DNA of 64,000 nt from Paragonimus westermani (taxonomy: Eukaryota; Platyhelminthes; Trematoda; Plagiorchiida; Troglotrematidae): the NCBI GenBank assembly GCA_008508345.1, contig QNGE01000292.1:124001-188000 (forward strand), in the 5' to 3' direction. This document shows positions 23,480-35,246 of this stretch, piece by piece. The notes under the pieces are model-generated. The model worked only from the letters and a program-made list of their open reading frames with translations, had not been told where the DNA came from and searched no databases. Made by a program: the position numbers and the translations under genes. Each line of letters opens with the position of its first letter. Position 1 is the stretch's first letter.

Positions 23480-24505
23480 ATAAATTCTGCCTTATGCAGG
23501 ATGAGTTGAAATGTTTAGAACACGTCATACTTGGAGCTGCTGTGGGCTGTGATCCGGAAGGTTACGTGAAAAGAAAAAATGGTCAAGTGCAGTATGCGAA
23601 GGCGAAGTTCACAGTTTTCCTGAATTAGCTTCTTACTGCCGGCAGTGTTTGCCGAATTTTCTTATTTTTCCAATCCGTTAGTAATGCTGACCAGGAAAGA
23701 ACGTTTGTTCGAGCGGTCTGAGGAACGACAACGGTCTTTTGAGCAACTTAAAAATGCGTTATGCACCAAACGCATTGTAGCGCTTCTAGACACAATGAGA
23801 GGCGCGAAAAATATTTACCTTAGACAATGACGCCAGTGAAGCCTCAAGGAAGATAGTGTTGTCCCCGTTGGCAAGAGACGAAGTACAGCGTGTCAAGGCT
23901 TAAGGAAACAGGGGCCCCAACAAAATAGACTTATTGTACTACTCGGGAGATGTTCGCCCTGGTGCACTTTACAGAACATTTTCGTTATTGTCCCTTCGCA
24001 ATGCGTTTCTTGGTTTGGACAGATCACTCACCTCTTCAGCGGTTGAAAGGTTTTTAGGACTGGAGGGTGAGTTGCTTTTTGGCAAGAAATTTTACAAGAG
24101 TACGACAGTGGTTGCAAACAAATGCATGGTCTACTTCACCGAAACTCTCATGCTTTATACGAAATTGCGAATTGCAGCCGCAGAGATTGCCCGTCATGCA
24201 CTGGCGGTTGCTGTACGATATTTATCGTCAGACTGGGGGAGGGTAATCTGTGGACCGCCATTCAGGGTAACGAAATGGATCATAGACAAGCGAACGAAAG
24301 AAAGTGGGTCACATCTAATCCCTCAGGAGGTGGCAGGAGGTAGTTCGAAAGCGCGTTGTTTGTGGTCGTCCTGGCGCCATCTTCATATTGCCGATGATAT
24401 CCTTTAATGCCAAGCACCCCGGAATATAGATGCCAGAATGTAATCCCGGAATCAGCGGCTCGTATGGCCCTCGCGACTCACAGAGTCGGTGGCTGGAGAC
24501 TCTAG
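23480..24505 (+). pseudogene. pol: Ty3/Gypsy pol fragment 2: RT end, RNase H, linker to integrase
   Basis: On the plus strand KFCLMQDELKCLEHVI and GCDPEG give the RT C-terminus. Then come FSYFSNPLVMLTRKERLFER and RSFEQLKNALCTKRIVALLD (the connection), then YLRQ/LDNDASEASRKIVLSP for the first RNase H Asp. After frame changes ARCLWSSWRHLHIADDIL marks the linker before integrase, and VIPESAARMALATHRVGG the start of the integrase N-terminus. At least three frameshifts and stops (for example TGA at 23828-23830) break it. It is a different, more diverged element than the one at 6.9-10.8 kb, and no LTRs were recognised with it. Confidence 0.7.
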
Positions 24506-26540
24506 GTGAGATGGTGGCTAATCGAGCTCAGCGGCGTGGGTGTTGTCGTTATTTGGCCGAACTGTCTGTGAAGTGAGTGCATATAACGACGCGGGTCAGT
24601 GAAAGCCGTAGGGAAGCTGTCTTGCTGATGACGCCTTACTCTCACTTTCAGCTCGGTTGTTTGTTTGCAAGGTGTAGGCACCTTGATCTTGGATGTTTGA
24701 GTATAGACGTACTTATTTTCAGTTGTTAGGTTCCTTCCGGTCCCCTTCTTTCTTTCCTTCTCTCTTTTCCTATAAAGGGCTTGCTTTTTCTTAATGTTTG
24801 TAGGGCAGTTAAGCATTAGTGTGAACCGCTAATGTATTGCTATGTACGATGGTTTTCGAAAGCTTGACCGATCCTCCACTCTAATCTACCTTTTCGATTT
24901 CTGGAATAATATTCAATTGTATGCATCCTGTTTCAACGTTTATTAAGTGAACCCAGCAATCCTTGGTGACATTTTCGCTAAAAGAGTTAATACATTCAGG
25001 AGGATCCCTGCCGAATTATTGTCATCATTCAGGCTTCGTAATATTGCCCTCCGGATTGAGGGAACTCTGCTCACAGGTTATGGTTGACAGTATGATTAAC
25101 AAGTTCTACTGATTTGTTGCGTTTGCGAAAACTGGTTGCACTGGTGGTGTATTCAGAGGCAACAGACATAACACTGTACTTTCCATCCCTCTATTTGACA
25201 TTGCTCATCAAGTGCTTTCGAGTGTGCATGATTCACACATTCCATTATTATGAAAAAAAGCGGTCTTCAGGATATTCAATAAGAAAAATCTGCTATAGGT
25301 TAACTCAAAAGCCGACAGATCCCAATCGAGACTGAATTGTGTCTGGACCTTGTGATTCTGGCTATAGTAGTTCATATCGGTAGTTGGACACAACCAGTGG
25401 AGGTAGCTATGGATCAGGTAAACCGCAGTTGATAGCACTTGAACCTTCCAGTGATTTGCGTTCACACTCATATACAAGTTGTGTCATTTTTTATGATTGA
25501 AGTTGAAGGGTTGTAATTTTCGAACGTTCGGAGTGGTAAGTGAACACACTGAACACAGGTTATCGTGTAAAATAAACATTTTCTTGCGTTCCCGTTTAAT
25601 GTTTAAAATCCGTATAGAGTACTTTATATTCACCTTAAAGGATACGTCTATACACATTTACTGAACAAAGAGAGTGAACCCACTCACCTCAATATTTTGC
25701 AAAAAAGTAGGTTATGGCCGGTTCTGCCTTCAAAGCTTCTCAGTTGCTTAGTTTTCGCTTCAATACCTCGGATATGGTTGACATTTATATCGCCGACAGT
25801 CTAAGGCAACTCATTACATCCCTGCTACTCTAAAAAGACTGAAAAACAGTTTAGGTGCAAAGGAAGAACAAAATATGTACGTTATCTTTCTGTTTTCGTT
25901 TCCTTAATTAATCCCGGTTGGTGGAATATTGGACAGACCGAGTCAGTTTTCAGCCATGGTTGAACATTGACCTTGTGAACGCGGAACTTTATGCCATCAT
26001 GTAATCTACAGAATACACGCACACGTTGATCTATGCGTGCTGGTAGTTGTGGCTATAAACGTATGTGATCCGCTGGCTCGGTTTATGTGCACGCTTGCGA
26101 GAATTACATGCGCGTTACATCCACCTACGTTGTGGGGTTGTAAATGGTCTGCAATAATCTTTTTCTCTTATTTCTACAAGTTTACTCACTAATCTACTAT
26201 CACCCTTGTTTTATTCTGCACACTTTTTATTCCGCCCCATTTTACATCGGTGCCATACTATGGATTTAATATTCACCTGTGCCAAATCAGAACTTCCCGT
26301 GCGCATAACAGTAAATCCAGATGTTTCTATTGCACTTCCGTGCAAGAATTTTAGACGCTGAATTGTTAGCAACTCATTTTTCATTCCCCAGGCTGAAGCT
26401 GGGTGTAGACGAAAAATGATGAAGATTCAGGCTTTATTGACACCGAAGAGAAAGTGTACGCATACGGAGTAGGACTGACCACAACGTGCGTGATAACCTA
26501 AATAACCTAAGTTCACTGTCCACACCACTTTTGTTCTAAT
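24506..26540. other. no gene recognised; pyrimidine-rich tract
   Basis: 24740-24785 is a long pyrimidine-rich tract followed by CTATAAAGG. It might be part of an LTR belonging to the Gypsy fragment just upstream, but no second copy was found. The rest is AT-rich without recognised features. Confidence 0.35.
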
Positions 26541-26544
26541 GATG

Positions 26545-26845
26545 TCGAATTTGTTGAAGATTTCTCCCCGGATGTTTCTGGTCTCAAGAATTGTGTACTT
26601 AACCTGTTTGTACATAACTTACTCTTAGTTCGGTGAATCTAGCACTCATAGAGAGACTGACAGTAGGCAAAGGGGAAAATGTTAATGCTCTCCATAGGGA
26701 ACCAGTATTTGATGGAGTTCGGCTGGCGGTGGGTCGTGTAGTGTACGAATTTCTTGAAAACTTCTCCCCAGATGTTTCTAATGTTTAAGAATGTTGCATT
26801 CAAGCTCTTCGTATGTAATCCACTCTTAACTTAATGAATATCACT
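26545..26845 (+). repeat. pair of diverged ~100-bp direct repeats, 200 bp apart
   Basis: 26545-26645 and 26745-26845 align along their length: TCGAATTTGTTGAAGATTTC against ACGAATTTCTTGAAAACTTC, then TCTCCCC(G/A)GATGTTTCT, AAGAATTGTG against AAGAATGTTG, and ACTCTTA(G/A)..T near the end. Identity looks like roughly 70-75 percent by eye. This could be two copies of a small repeat or a diverged tandem duplication. Confidence 0.6.
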
Positions 26846-27959
26846 AAACACCGCTAATGTTTTTGGTATCGAGTCCAATATGTAATCCAGTATTTTTGGG
26901 GGGCGTCACGCGTGCTGCACGTTTGTTGTTTCGCTGGGCTTGTAAGGTAACATTTGTATTCATTTAGCACTATTTATCTACCTTATAAGCGGTCGAAATG
27001 TAAACCTGCTCTTGACGCCGACCATCGCAGTTGAGATGTGTATGCGTTTGTTTTGTTTACTTCGTTGGATGACCAGTCTTCGGTGGAATTTTGTCTTGAA
27101 TTCGCTGATCATTATTTGCCTACGGGTTGCCGAAAATAATTTCTGTTAAAACTCTGTTGTTAGATAAGTTTAACACGTCTCCAGCTACGCTTTCATTCTA
27201 TTTGATCGTTGATCTGCCGGAATCTTTGTGGGTGAGATCTGAATACGAGGAGCTTATCAAACGCAACAGCACCGTGCACGTTGCCAAAACCGAAACATCC
27301 AAAATTATGCACCGATGAAAATACAAAGGAAGAAATGGAGAAAACCTATTTATATGTTTGTCTGTTTTGTGGGTTTAGTTTGAGAAGGTTACCCTCCTGA
27401 AGACCTTTGTCTTACGTCGCACTACGAGTGCCTCTTTTTCAAACTGTCACGGACAATTTAAAGCTCATTCAAACGAATAATGCAAGGTCGCGTTTTCTCA
27501 AAACTTGGGGTAGAAGTCACCAAAACTGCGTTAGTCACTCTCTACCAAACTTAAACATTTTCCTGATTTTCGAGAAGTGCATGTATTTTCTACCACATAC
27601 TACAGGTTATCGTTAAAATAATGCACATTGGAGCAAATGCTCTGAGCGTTTCATCAGTATTCACAGTTTCCGTCCTGTACAGTAAAAGCTTAAACATGAA
27701 CTGGGCGTTTGAAGGTCATCACTCAAAGATCACGTAAGCGCATTTCGGCAGCCGACTACTCTGCGAATGAGTCGACAAACTGCGGGTGCGTTTGATGTAA
27801 ATTGTTTTATGGGAAAAGATGATTTACATTGAACACAGCTAAGGACCCGTAGTTTCGTTCAGTATTTTGGAACCGGGTAGGTATTTCTTCACCACTGTTC
27901 CTTATCGTGTGGTTCACAACCCGCGTGAGTGTACTCCGTGCCATTTTCAACCTTCGTGT
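26846..27959. other. no gene recognised
   Basis: AT-rich sequence with no recognised coding or repeat content. The plus frame 27127-27318 looks mildly protein-like (FYLIVDLPESLWVRSEYEEL) but matches no family. Confidence 0.35.
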
Positions 27960-28115
27960 GTGTCCGTCTGTTTGTAAACAAGTCCCTAAAAATCGAAATG
28001 AATGTTTTCTGTACACAACGAAACAATGCACTTGAGATATTTAAGTGGATTGCTTATACAAAAATTCTGATTAGCAATGAAATCACGTAGAAAATTAACT
28101 GTATCACGAGGGGGA
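27960..28115 (-). pseudogene. Penelope-like RT fragment B
   Basis: The minus strand reads VNFLRDFIANQNFCISNPLK, YLKCIVSLCTENIHFDF, a TAG, then GLVYKQTDG. It is the same segment as the first part of the copy at 28660-29340 and is clearly alignable base by base, but it lies in the opposite orientation. The frame is intact through the position where the other copy has lost one base. It ends abruptly after KQTDG, so only about 50 codons remain. Confidence 0.7.
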
Positions 28116-28659
28116 CATGAGTAAAAGAATCAGCATCCGTGGAATATGTTATTTGAGTACTTAGCGAAGTGCACCCAAAGATTTCAGCTAGCTCAAAAGA
28201 GTTCTCCAAGCAGTGCGAGGATAAAAATATGCAGATGAGACCTAAAGTGCTTACTAGTCAATGAGCAACTTTATGGCAGACAGAACTGTTCATGCAGAAG
28301 TTTGGGCCTAGAGGTTCACCATCCCTGTACAATTTTAGAGCACCTCTCATTCGAGGTGTCTCCGTGAAGATTGGTTTTAACTGTCTACACTGAGCTTTGT
28401 ATATGCGTCCACGTAACAACAGTATCCCGAGTTGCCTTACAACCTGCTTTCCCAACAATGTGTTATTTTATGTTGTCTGGTCAACTTTGAGCCCTCTCTG
28501 GCCTTCCAAAATGGTGATCATTTTACCTAAGTACTCGTACTTTATTTGGAAATAAAACCAAAGTCTCCGTCCGGTTTGAAGAACACTGAATGCTGCGTAA
28601 CTCTTAGTTCCTTCTTCATATTCATGCGTTAGGCAGCATCGTTAATGAGTGGCAGCCGG
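28116..28659. other. spacer between the two Penelope-like fragments
   Basis: About 540 bp lie between the oppositely oriented fragments. No coding content was recognised. I searched it for a hammerhead core (CTGANGAG with GAAA), as found in Penelope-like terminal repeats, and saw none. Confidence 0.4.
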
Positions 28660-29340
28660 AAAATCTGGATGTTCAACATCTTTTCACTCATGTTCCCTCT
28701 CGTAAGACAGTTAATCTTCTACGTGATTTCATCTCTAGTCAGAACTGTGATATAGGTAATCCACCTAAATATCTCAAGCGCATTGTTTCGTTGTGTACAA
28801 AAATATTCATTTCGATTTTGAGGGACCTGTTTACAAACAGACAGACGGTGTTGTTCTGGGTAGTCACCTACGCTCAACACTAGCAGATATATTCTTGGGA
28901 GTGATTCAGCAGCAAGTCCCGGATTCCATAACCAAATTTTCACCGTACGAGCGGTACGTTGATGATACTTCAATTTGTACTGGTTCTGCTCATTTTGATT
29001 TGCTTTCCAACTTCCTTAGTAATACTCACTACAACCTATCTTTATCTCATGAAACTGAATCAAACAACAGTCTACCATTTTTGGATATACTCACTACTAG
29101 ACTTGCGAATGGCACGTTACAGCGCTCAGTTGATCGCGAAGCGACATGAGCTGGTCAGTATCTTCGGTTTCCCAACATTGCTTCTATTGTGTGCAAAGGG
29201 GGTCTGGTTAAAACCCTGTTTCATAGAGACAGGAGTATTTGTACTTTTGACAAATTGCAAGCGAGACGGCGGTTGGAGAGACAAACATTAATAACAAGTG
29301 GATATTCCTATTGCTCCGGTGATGCTATTTCTGATGCTCA
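28660..29340 (+). pseudogene. Penelope-like retroelement RT fragment A
   Basis: DVQHLFTHVPSRKTVNLLRD opens the fragment (RT motif with the first catalytic Asp, as in FDVxSLFTNVP). A one-base deletion near 28799 relative to fragment B shifts the frame. Then come GPVYKQTDGVVLGSHLRSTL and ADIFLG (motif B), RYVDDT at 28952-28969 with both catalytic Asp present, and NNSLPFLDIL. After a second shift GLVKTLFHRDRSICTF and LQARRRLERQTLITSGY give the thumb-side segment typical of Penelope-like RTs, where GIY-YIG elements have VKTLFxRA. The GIY-YIG endonuclease was not found, so the copy is 3'-truncated or too decayed. Confidence 0.8.
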
Positions 29341-30569
29341 ATTTGGGTATTTTACGTACTAATATATAATTTCTGCGTACTTGCGAAAGCCTAGTTGAAG
29401 GGATTATGTCCAAGTACGTGAGTATTTAGCTAAACTGAGGACACCATGCGTTTCTTCTGCCCTGCTGGTACAAGTGAAGCTGTGTTTGATTCGCCGGCGG
29501 TAATTTGGAGTTGATTTATTTTGCTGTCGTTGTAGTTTTACACAATCATTTTGTGCACCCACATTACGTCTCACGTTAATTACCGACTGTCGAGACTGAA
29601 CTAAGTCAGAAATAACTTTGAGTCTGTCGCTGACCATTCATTGGGACAGTAGAATAGTTCCGCAGGCGTTTTTTGAATCTGATCTTAATCCTAGACTTCT
29701 AGCGATTCCTCGATCTACGCTTAGCCTACTCGCGACGTCTTTCGGCGTGATGACGCTCGAATATTCGCGGCTGTGGCGTAACGATCGTCTGTTGGATTCT
29801 CAGCCCGTCGAGCAACTGATTCTGATCCGAAAAGGCGGCCGTAACACTGAGTTTGTTTTCAAGAAGTTATCAGAACAAGAAACCGATTAAGAACTGGAAA
29901 GAAGAGAATATTAACAAATTTCGATATTGAATCCACCAAATCTACAAAATCCGTGACCAACCATCCACGTGAAAAGGTCGAATGCAACGAGTCAGACAGC
30001 AGAGAAGCGATTGTGTGTGAACGAAACCAGGATAGATAAAACCACCGGTTCAGCGATAAGAATGGATTAACTGCGCAAGAAAAAGCCTTGACATGTGTAC
30101 GGTATCAAGGTTTAGTAATGTATCGAAACTAGCGTTAATCGGAAAAACAGCTTCTCAAGCGCGCATTTCGAATGATTGGGCCATTCTTTGCAATGAGGGC
30201 TTGGGACAACTGCTCAGAGGATTTTGTATGCAAAAAGAGGAACGATTAACCTGAAGGGAAGAGATAAAAGTAAGGTACGTGGTCACCAACTGTCTGTTAT
30301 ACGCACGACCAAACGCATGACGGCCACGCACGACCACAAAGGCAACACTGGCAGCTACTTCACCAAAAGATGCAATTTTTAATGCTTGAGTAGAAGGCAA
30401 AATGAGCAACGCTGAAGCACTATAACAGAAGCAAATAGGCGAGTAAATGTGTTTATTTGTACGAGTGATGGGATGTGTTGGGGGATTGTTTTATCAGTAA
30501 TAGGCTGATGCTGGGTGGTGTAACCTACGGGGTTGCAAAAAGTTTTTGAGCAGTAAGAAGGAGGGTATA
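29341..30569. other. no gene recognised
   Basis: A 90-codon plus frame (29618-29890) contains WRNDRLLDSQPVEQLILIRK and looks coding-like, but no family was recognised. It might be a remnant of the neighbouring retroelement or chance. Nothing else was seen. Confidence 0.35.
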
Positions 30570-31000
30570 TGTTGTTAACTGACATGTTGAGTTGTCCGGT
30601 GATTGTATGGAAACACTATCAACGTAGGTTACTTTCATACGGTCGATAGTGACGCTTTCTCAGTTTTCAGCCCGGTCAATGATGAAATACTTATCCTGGT
30701 GTGATATCAGTCTTAGCGGTCCCAGTTGGGGAGGTCACAGTGATCAGTTTATCGGATCATATCGACTAAACACGTGTGCATGCATGTAAATCACGGGGAC
30801 TACGATTGAGACGTGTATGTTTTCGCTTGAGGATTGGGTGAAGTTTCTCCATACCCTCCGAAGGCCTTGAATGAAGTTTATGGGGTTGACTGGGTGACGT
30901 GATTAATTGAACATTTCACCCGCTAATCGCGGAGTTGATTCTTACATCATTTCTGTTGGAGTGAGTAGATGACCCTTCCTCAAATTTGATCTGAGACTTA
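30570..31000 (-). pseudogene. Ty3/Gypsy element 3: integrase C-terminal region
   Basis: On the minus strand, with several stops, the order HVFSRYDPIN, PPQLGPLRL, KYFIIDRAEN and ESVTIDRMKVTYVDS reproduces the integrase tail pattern HVFVRxD...LQPPYxGPYxV...KxFxIxxxG...VSxDRLKPAY, a GPY/F-type module. It follows directly on the integrase core to its right. Confidence 0.7.
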
Positions 31001-31372
31001 ACGCAGAGAGGTAGGAAATTCAGTCCGTTTGTGTTTCGAGGACTGAACACTTAATGATGCCTTCAGTTGTCCATGGAAGCTCTCTACTAGACTAGTTGGA
31101 AAGTGGTGATATGTAGTCGGTTTAATGTGTACACAAGCAAGCACACACATCAAATCACTGGAGAGATGGCATTGCAGTTGCGTGCCTCTATGTGTAGTGG
31201 CGAAAGAAAGGCACACTTAAATTAGCTGTCGGTTGAGCAAAACGGTCTTGGCATCTGATATGGGAATAGACATCGACCGGCGAGTGAACCGATCTATAAA
31301 AGAGAGCCGAAAATTCCTTCCATCGGATGGTTGCAGTGGACCAACAATACCTGTATATGATATGATATGTGA
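31000..31372 (-). pseudogene. Ty3/Gypsy element 3: integrase core
   Basis: IVGPLQPSDGRNFRLSFIDR and FTRRSMSIPISDAKT contain the first catalytic Asp in the (D)xVGPLxPS...DRFTRW context. 31216-30998 then gives FATTHRGTQLQCHLSSDLM (the second Asp of TTDRG is changed to His) and YHHFPTSLVESFHGQLKASL with the Glu of the VERFHRQLK motif. The core is a dead integrase because the DDE triad is broken. Confidence 0.75.
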
Positions 31373-31545
31373 TATGATAGGAGAGAATGTATATATATAT
31401 ATATATGATAGGCGCGAATTCGTGATGGAAAAATAGCCAGGCGTCGATTTTGGAATATCATCGTGGGTCATAAGAATATGGTGATATGCGCGCAGTAAGT
31501 TAATTTTGGAAAAAGCCTGGGTATCCACTGAGAAAATCACCGTGA
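31373..31545 (-). pseudogene. Ty3/Gypsy element 3: RT remnant and internal deletion with TA repeat
   Basis: IFSVDTQAFSKINLLRAYHH and ILMTHDDIPKSTP correspond to the RT motif LxTFSKIDLxxAYHQIPM...DIPKTA. Immediately after FSITNSRLSYI a short TATATA tract (31390-31404) and a TGATATG-rich stretch join the RT directly to the integrase. The RT palm, the catalytic YxDD and all of RNase H are missing, so this is a large internal deletion with microsatellite DNA at the junction. Confidence 0.75.
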
Positions 31546-31629
31546 ATATAGAGAATAGGATAACGATAAAAGATTACGATGTGGTTCAGTGCGTGAAAAT
31601 CACCGTACGGACGCCAACCACCTGAAGTT

Positions 31630-32150
31630 TTAGGAACTGTACGTATTGAGGATGATCAACAACAGTTTGATGGCCAGATAATACCTAGTTGCAATGTGAT
31701 CAATCTCGGCTTTAGCAGCTTCCAGCTTTGAGGTTGGTAGAAGGATGGCTTGTAATGAAGATATGGTGAACTGCTGCATGTTTAACTGTGAGTAGGTCGT
31801 TTGGAACAGCTGTAAGTTGTGATAAACTTTGAAGCAACGTGGAAACTCGGGACAAAGTCTCGGGCATGAGTGAACACAGACGAATAGAATCAGTTTTAGC
31901 CTGTGTGCCGTGTACCGTCGGCAGAGTTGTGTGATCCAGAAGATTCCTCCACCGAACATCAACACTAAGTCAAAGAAATGATAAGAAGTCAGCACCGATA
32001 ATTGCACGCTGTTTGTCTGCAATGGAGAAAGTGTCGTGGCAAGTCTAAGTCGAACGGAAGTGGGCCTATCTTACGGTGCGATTCAACCTGTGTTAGTTTG
32101 CACTGCAGACAAATTAGCCGAAGAGATCGTTTTCATCGGTCGTGGAATGA
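31630..32150 (-). pseudogene. Ty3/Gypsy element 3: protease end and RT N-terminus
   Basis: On the minus strand, across frames, LPRHFLHCRQTACNYRC and DFLSFL..LSVDVRWRNLLDH follow the family pattern of ...ADVxxPIIGADFLxxFxLxVDxRxxxLxDxxT between protease and RT. TSKLEAAKAEIDHIATRY corresponds to the LPPxKLxxAKxEIDxMLxLGI segment at the RT N-terminus. The protease DTG itself was not recovered. Confidence 0.65.
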
Positions 32151-32219
32151 CACTCGCTTCAACCCGGTGTATGGAAACACTGGCAACTGAATTAACGTAT
32201 GTTGGATGGTGACCGACTT

Positions 32220-32910
32220 CTACGGGAAATATGATTCAACAATTGTGAGCGCGGCTAATTGCTCGGTAAACGTCATTTGTTTGTTAAGGTAGGATAGGAA
32301 AAGTGACAGTGTTAATCGAGAAGATGGATTAGGTCTCAAAAGCTCATGGGCAGCGTCGGCTAGTTCTGTGCTAATGACGGTGAATTTGACAGTTGTCAAC
32401 ATTTTGAGGGTAGATGGGGGCAGACTTTTCAACCACAGCGTCCGAAAAATCCATTCGAGCATTTCTGGGCGTCCAAGTCACTGTTTAACATATCAAAGCA
32501 GTTACGACGATTTACCCTAGACCAACATTGGAAAGCGGCTGAACCAATTTCTTCTGCTGCGATAATCCAGTCCTATTTACTAAAACCTCCTTTAAGGCGT
32601 CATATGGGTGTTTGGAAGATATTTCACGGGTGGGGTTTTGAATATCCCCCACAACTTCATTTGGGGTAGGCTGGACTACGTACGAATACATCGTAAGATG
32701 TGATTCAAACTGGTGAGTCCTGAATATGACTTCGGTCCAAAACACAATCACAGATTGGAGATAAAAAACGGAGAGGTCGAAGAAATCACTATCAAATTCA
32801 ACAACATATTGAAACCCTTCAAGCATAACAAAATACTCACAGTAAGATGAGTAAAAAACAGTCATGTCGCACTCACTAGTTTGTGGTGGAAAAAAAGAAT
32901 GAACCATAAC
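32220..32910 (-). pseudogene. gag: Ty3/Gypsy element 3: gag
   Basis: Two minus-strand frames, 32907-32512 and 32462-32220, read as one capsid: VFWTEVIFRTHQFESHLTMY, YVVQPTPNEVVGDIQNP, YDALKEVLVNRTGLSQQKKL and then FRTLWLKSLPPSTLKML followed by ELADAAHELLRP. This is the W..vE..F......sq.tKF.yvv..L...v...v.d li.....pY..LK..Li.rt..s...kl..Ll and lr.lwLqrLP..v...L pattern of this Gypsy lineage. No LTR was found on the 5' side (33 kb). Confidence 0.75.
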
Positions 32911-35246
32911 AAATCTCGAAACGAAATAACGAGTGATTTCAAAGACTGGACTTATGAAGGGTGAACAGTATTCACGAGACGTGCACGTAATCGGATTTAT
33001 TCAAAAAGTGTGTTGTCCGTATTTTTATCAACTCAGACGAATAAATACAATACGGTCAGATGTGGCATTCACGTGAAACCAACCAAATGAGGTGTAAAGC
33101 ACTGCACAGAGTTGGAAACGATCGCTTGACATATGAAAATCACCAGAGCGACATGTGAGCCGATTGCAAAAAAACGACTGAGGGCATATGCCGAAAAGAG
33201 GTGTTTGATTGGAAGTTTCCAAACGAATGCACTAAACCAAGTGTAATCCTGTACAGTGTTCTGTTGAGTAAGCTGAAGGTACGTTTGGGTTGAGGACTGT
33301 CAGAAATCCTAATCAAAATCTTCTCCACTAGTTGGGTGGTAATCAACTTTCAGTGGAATTGTTCAACGAAATCAAGGGAGAATTTTTTTTACGAAAACAA
33401 CACAGCAATGTCTGGTCGTTTTAATACACGATCGTACGTGGCTGGAACGAATGAAAATATTTGATTCTGATGAACCTATAGTAGACAGTTGGTAGTGAGT
33501 TTGATCCTCGTCTGACGACAACTTAGTGTGCATTACCTTAAGAGCAGTTGGACTGCAGTCCTAACAAGTAGTGATCGAAAAGAACGAGATGAGTTCAGAA
33601 AACAAACGATGTATGTCCTGCGGTGTTCGGAATTGTGATACATAGTCAACTCTGATCCAGTCTGTGATCAACAGCAGTAGCATAGAGATGGATAGGTTAG
33701 ACGTGCGGTTAACTCACATCCACTCTGCAACAGGTAAATGTGTGTCAGGGAAAAGTGCTCAGAACTTTTGAGCTCTAAAAGGTGGAGGCGAAACGACCTT
33801 GAAAGTTGTAGCAAGGCAATTAACGACCAATAAATGAAAACCATCCTCTAAGTACAGATTAGTTACACAATTGAGAAAAGCATCGCGGATTTTTGGTCAA
33901 TCCTTCTTTTGTATGCATACCTAGGATCATACACTGACAACGACCGAACAGAAAAGCACTCCTACGGTCAGTATCCTTAGAAGAGTCAAAGAATTAGTAA
34001 TCAATAAGGAGATAGAGATCAAATTTTCGCAAAACTGTGTACTTTTGGTTTATCGAATGAGAACCACAGTTTTGGCACAAAGTTAATTACAGACTGACAG
34101 AATTCTACCTCACAGACTTGTCTGTGGGTTGGAACCTGATTTTACGAAACGTTGTGTAATGTTATCTCTATTCATGAAGCTTTTGCAATAAGTAATTAGT
34201 CGGATTAACTGCGGTAGTTTGTGTGTACTGTAGCCTCTAGTAGCCCCAAACATATTAATTGTTTTGGTTACTGTCAACCTGGTTGTTTGTATATCAAGTC
34301 AGTTTCATTTGTGATGATATATTTGCGAAAGTGTTTTTGGTGAAAAACTACTTTTCCTGTTTCGATCAGTAAGCTGATTTGGAGTATGCTAGTCAAGTGT
34401 CACGGTTCGATTAGTGTACCGTTTGTGTAGGATTTATGGTCAAGTAACGAACACTCATTGTTGCTGAGGGCTGGAGTGTTAAGATATGGCAAGATGAAAG
34501 AGACTCAAACGATGATGACGAGTGTTTCGATGGTACTGACGGAGTTTATTACATGGCCGTTTAACCGTATGAAAAACTGTAGTTATGTGAACCAAAAGAA
34601 TTTTGGTTATGAGTCTCTTTTACTGGAAAACCTTGACAAGTAATTTCTACACACTTACAAGACAAGAATATTCTCTATCACTGTCATATGACAAATATTT
34701 TGTAACGAGCATTTTCTCCCAAATGGTAAAGTTGTCACCGCAAAGCTTTTGTAAATTCGCACCACATTCCAGTGGAACCAGGATAAGTGTAGAAGATGTA
34801 AGACATCCCAGAAATAAGTACATACTTAGATGTAAATCCTTCTACGCTGGTCACGGTAAAAGAAAGCAAATAACTTCTTAGCATGAGACCAAAAATGTTG
34901 TCATAGTTAGTGTAACTGTGAGTATACAGTGTATTCATTAGCCTGGAAGGTTTTCACATACTCTGTTCACTGTTGAGTTGCTCAATCCTCGGTTGTGGTA
35001 GCTGCATCTACTCTTGTTTGCAAGGTGATTGTGAAATCTCTTACATAAACTGGAGACATAACCACAATCAACCAGAAATAAATATCTCACATTGGATAAG
35101 AATTTAACATGTCTGAAATACCCACAGAGATTCGGTCTGATTAGGATCTAACGATGATGATGTTCATAAGGTTCTGAACACTAGTTGCGAGATTCAACCA
35201 ATCTCAGCATTAAAAGGCTATGTAACATTGTTCGAAACTGAACATT
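32911..35246. other. no gene recognised
   Basis: AT-rich unique-looking DNA. Frames are short (up to 92 codons) and without family resemblance. No LTR or tRNA was recognised. Confidence 0.4.

Noticed and set aside
24740..24790. Pyrimidine tract plus CTATAAAGG as an LTR promoter or TATA box
   Set aside because: No second LTR copy and no TG...CA ends found, so it cannot be supported.
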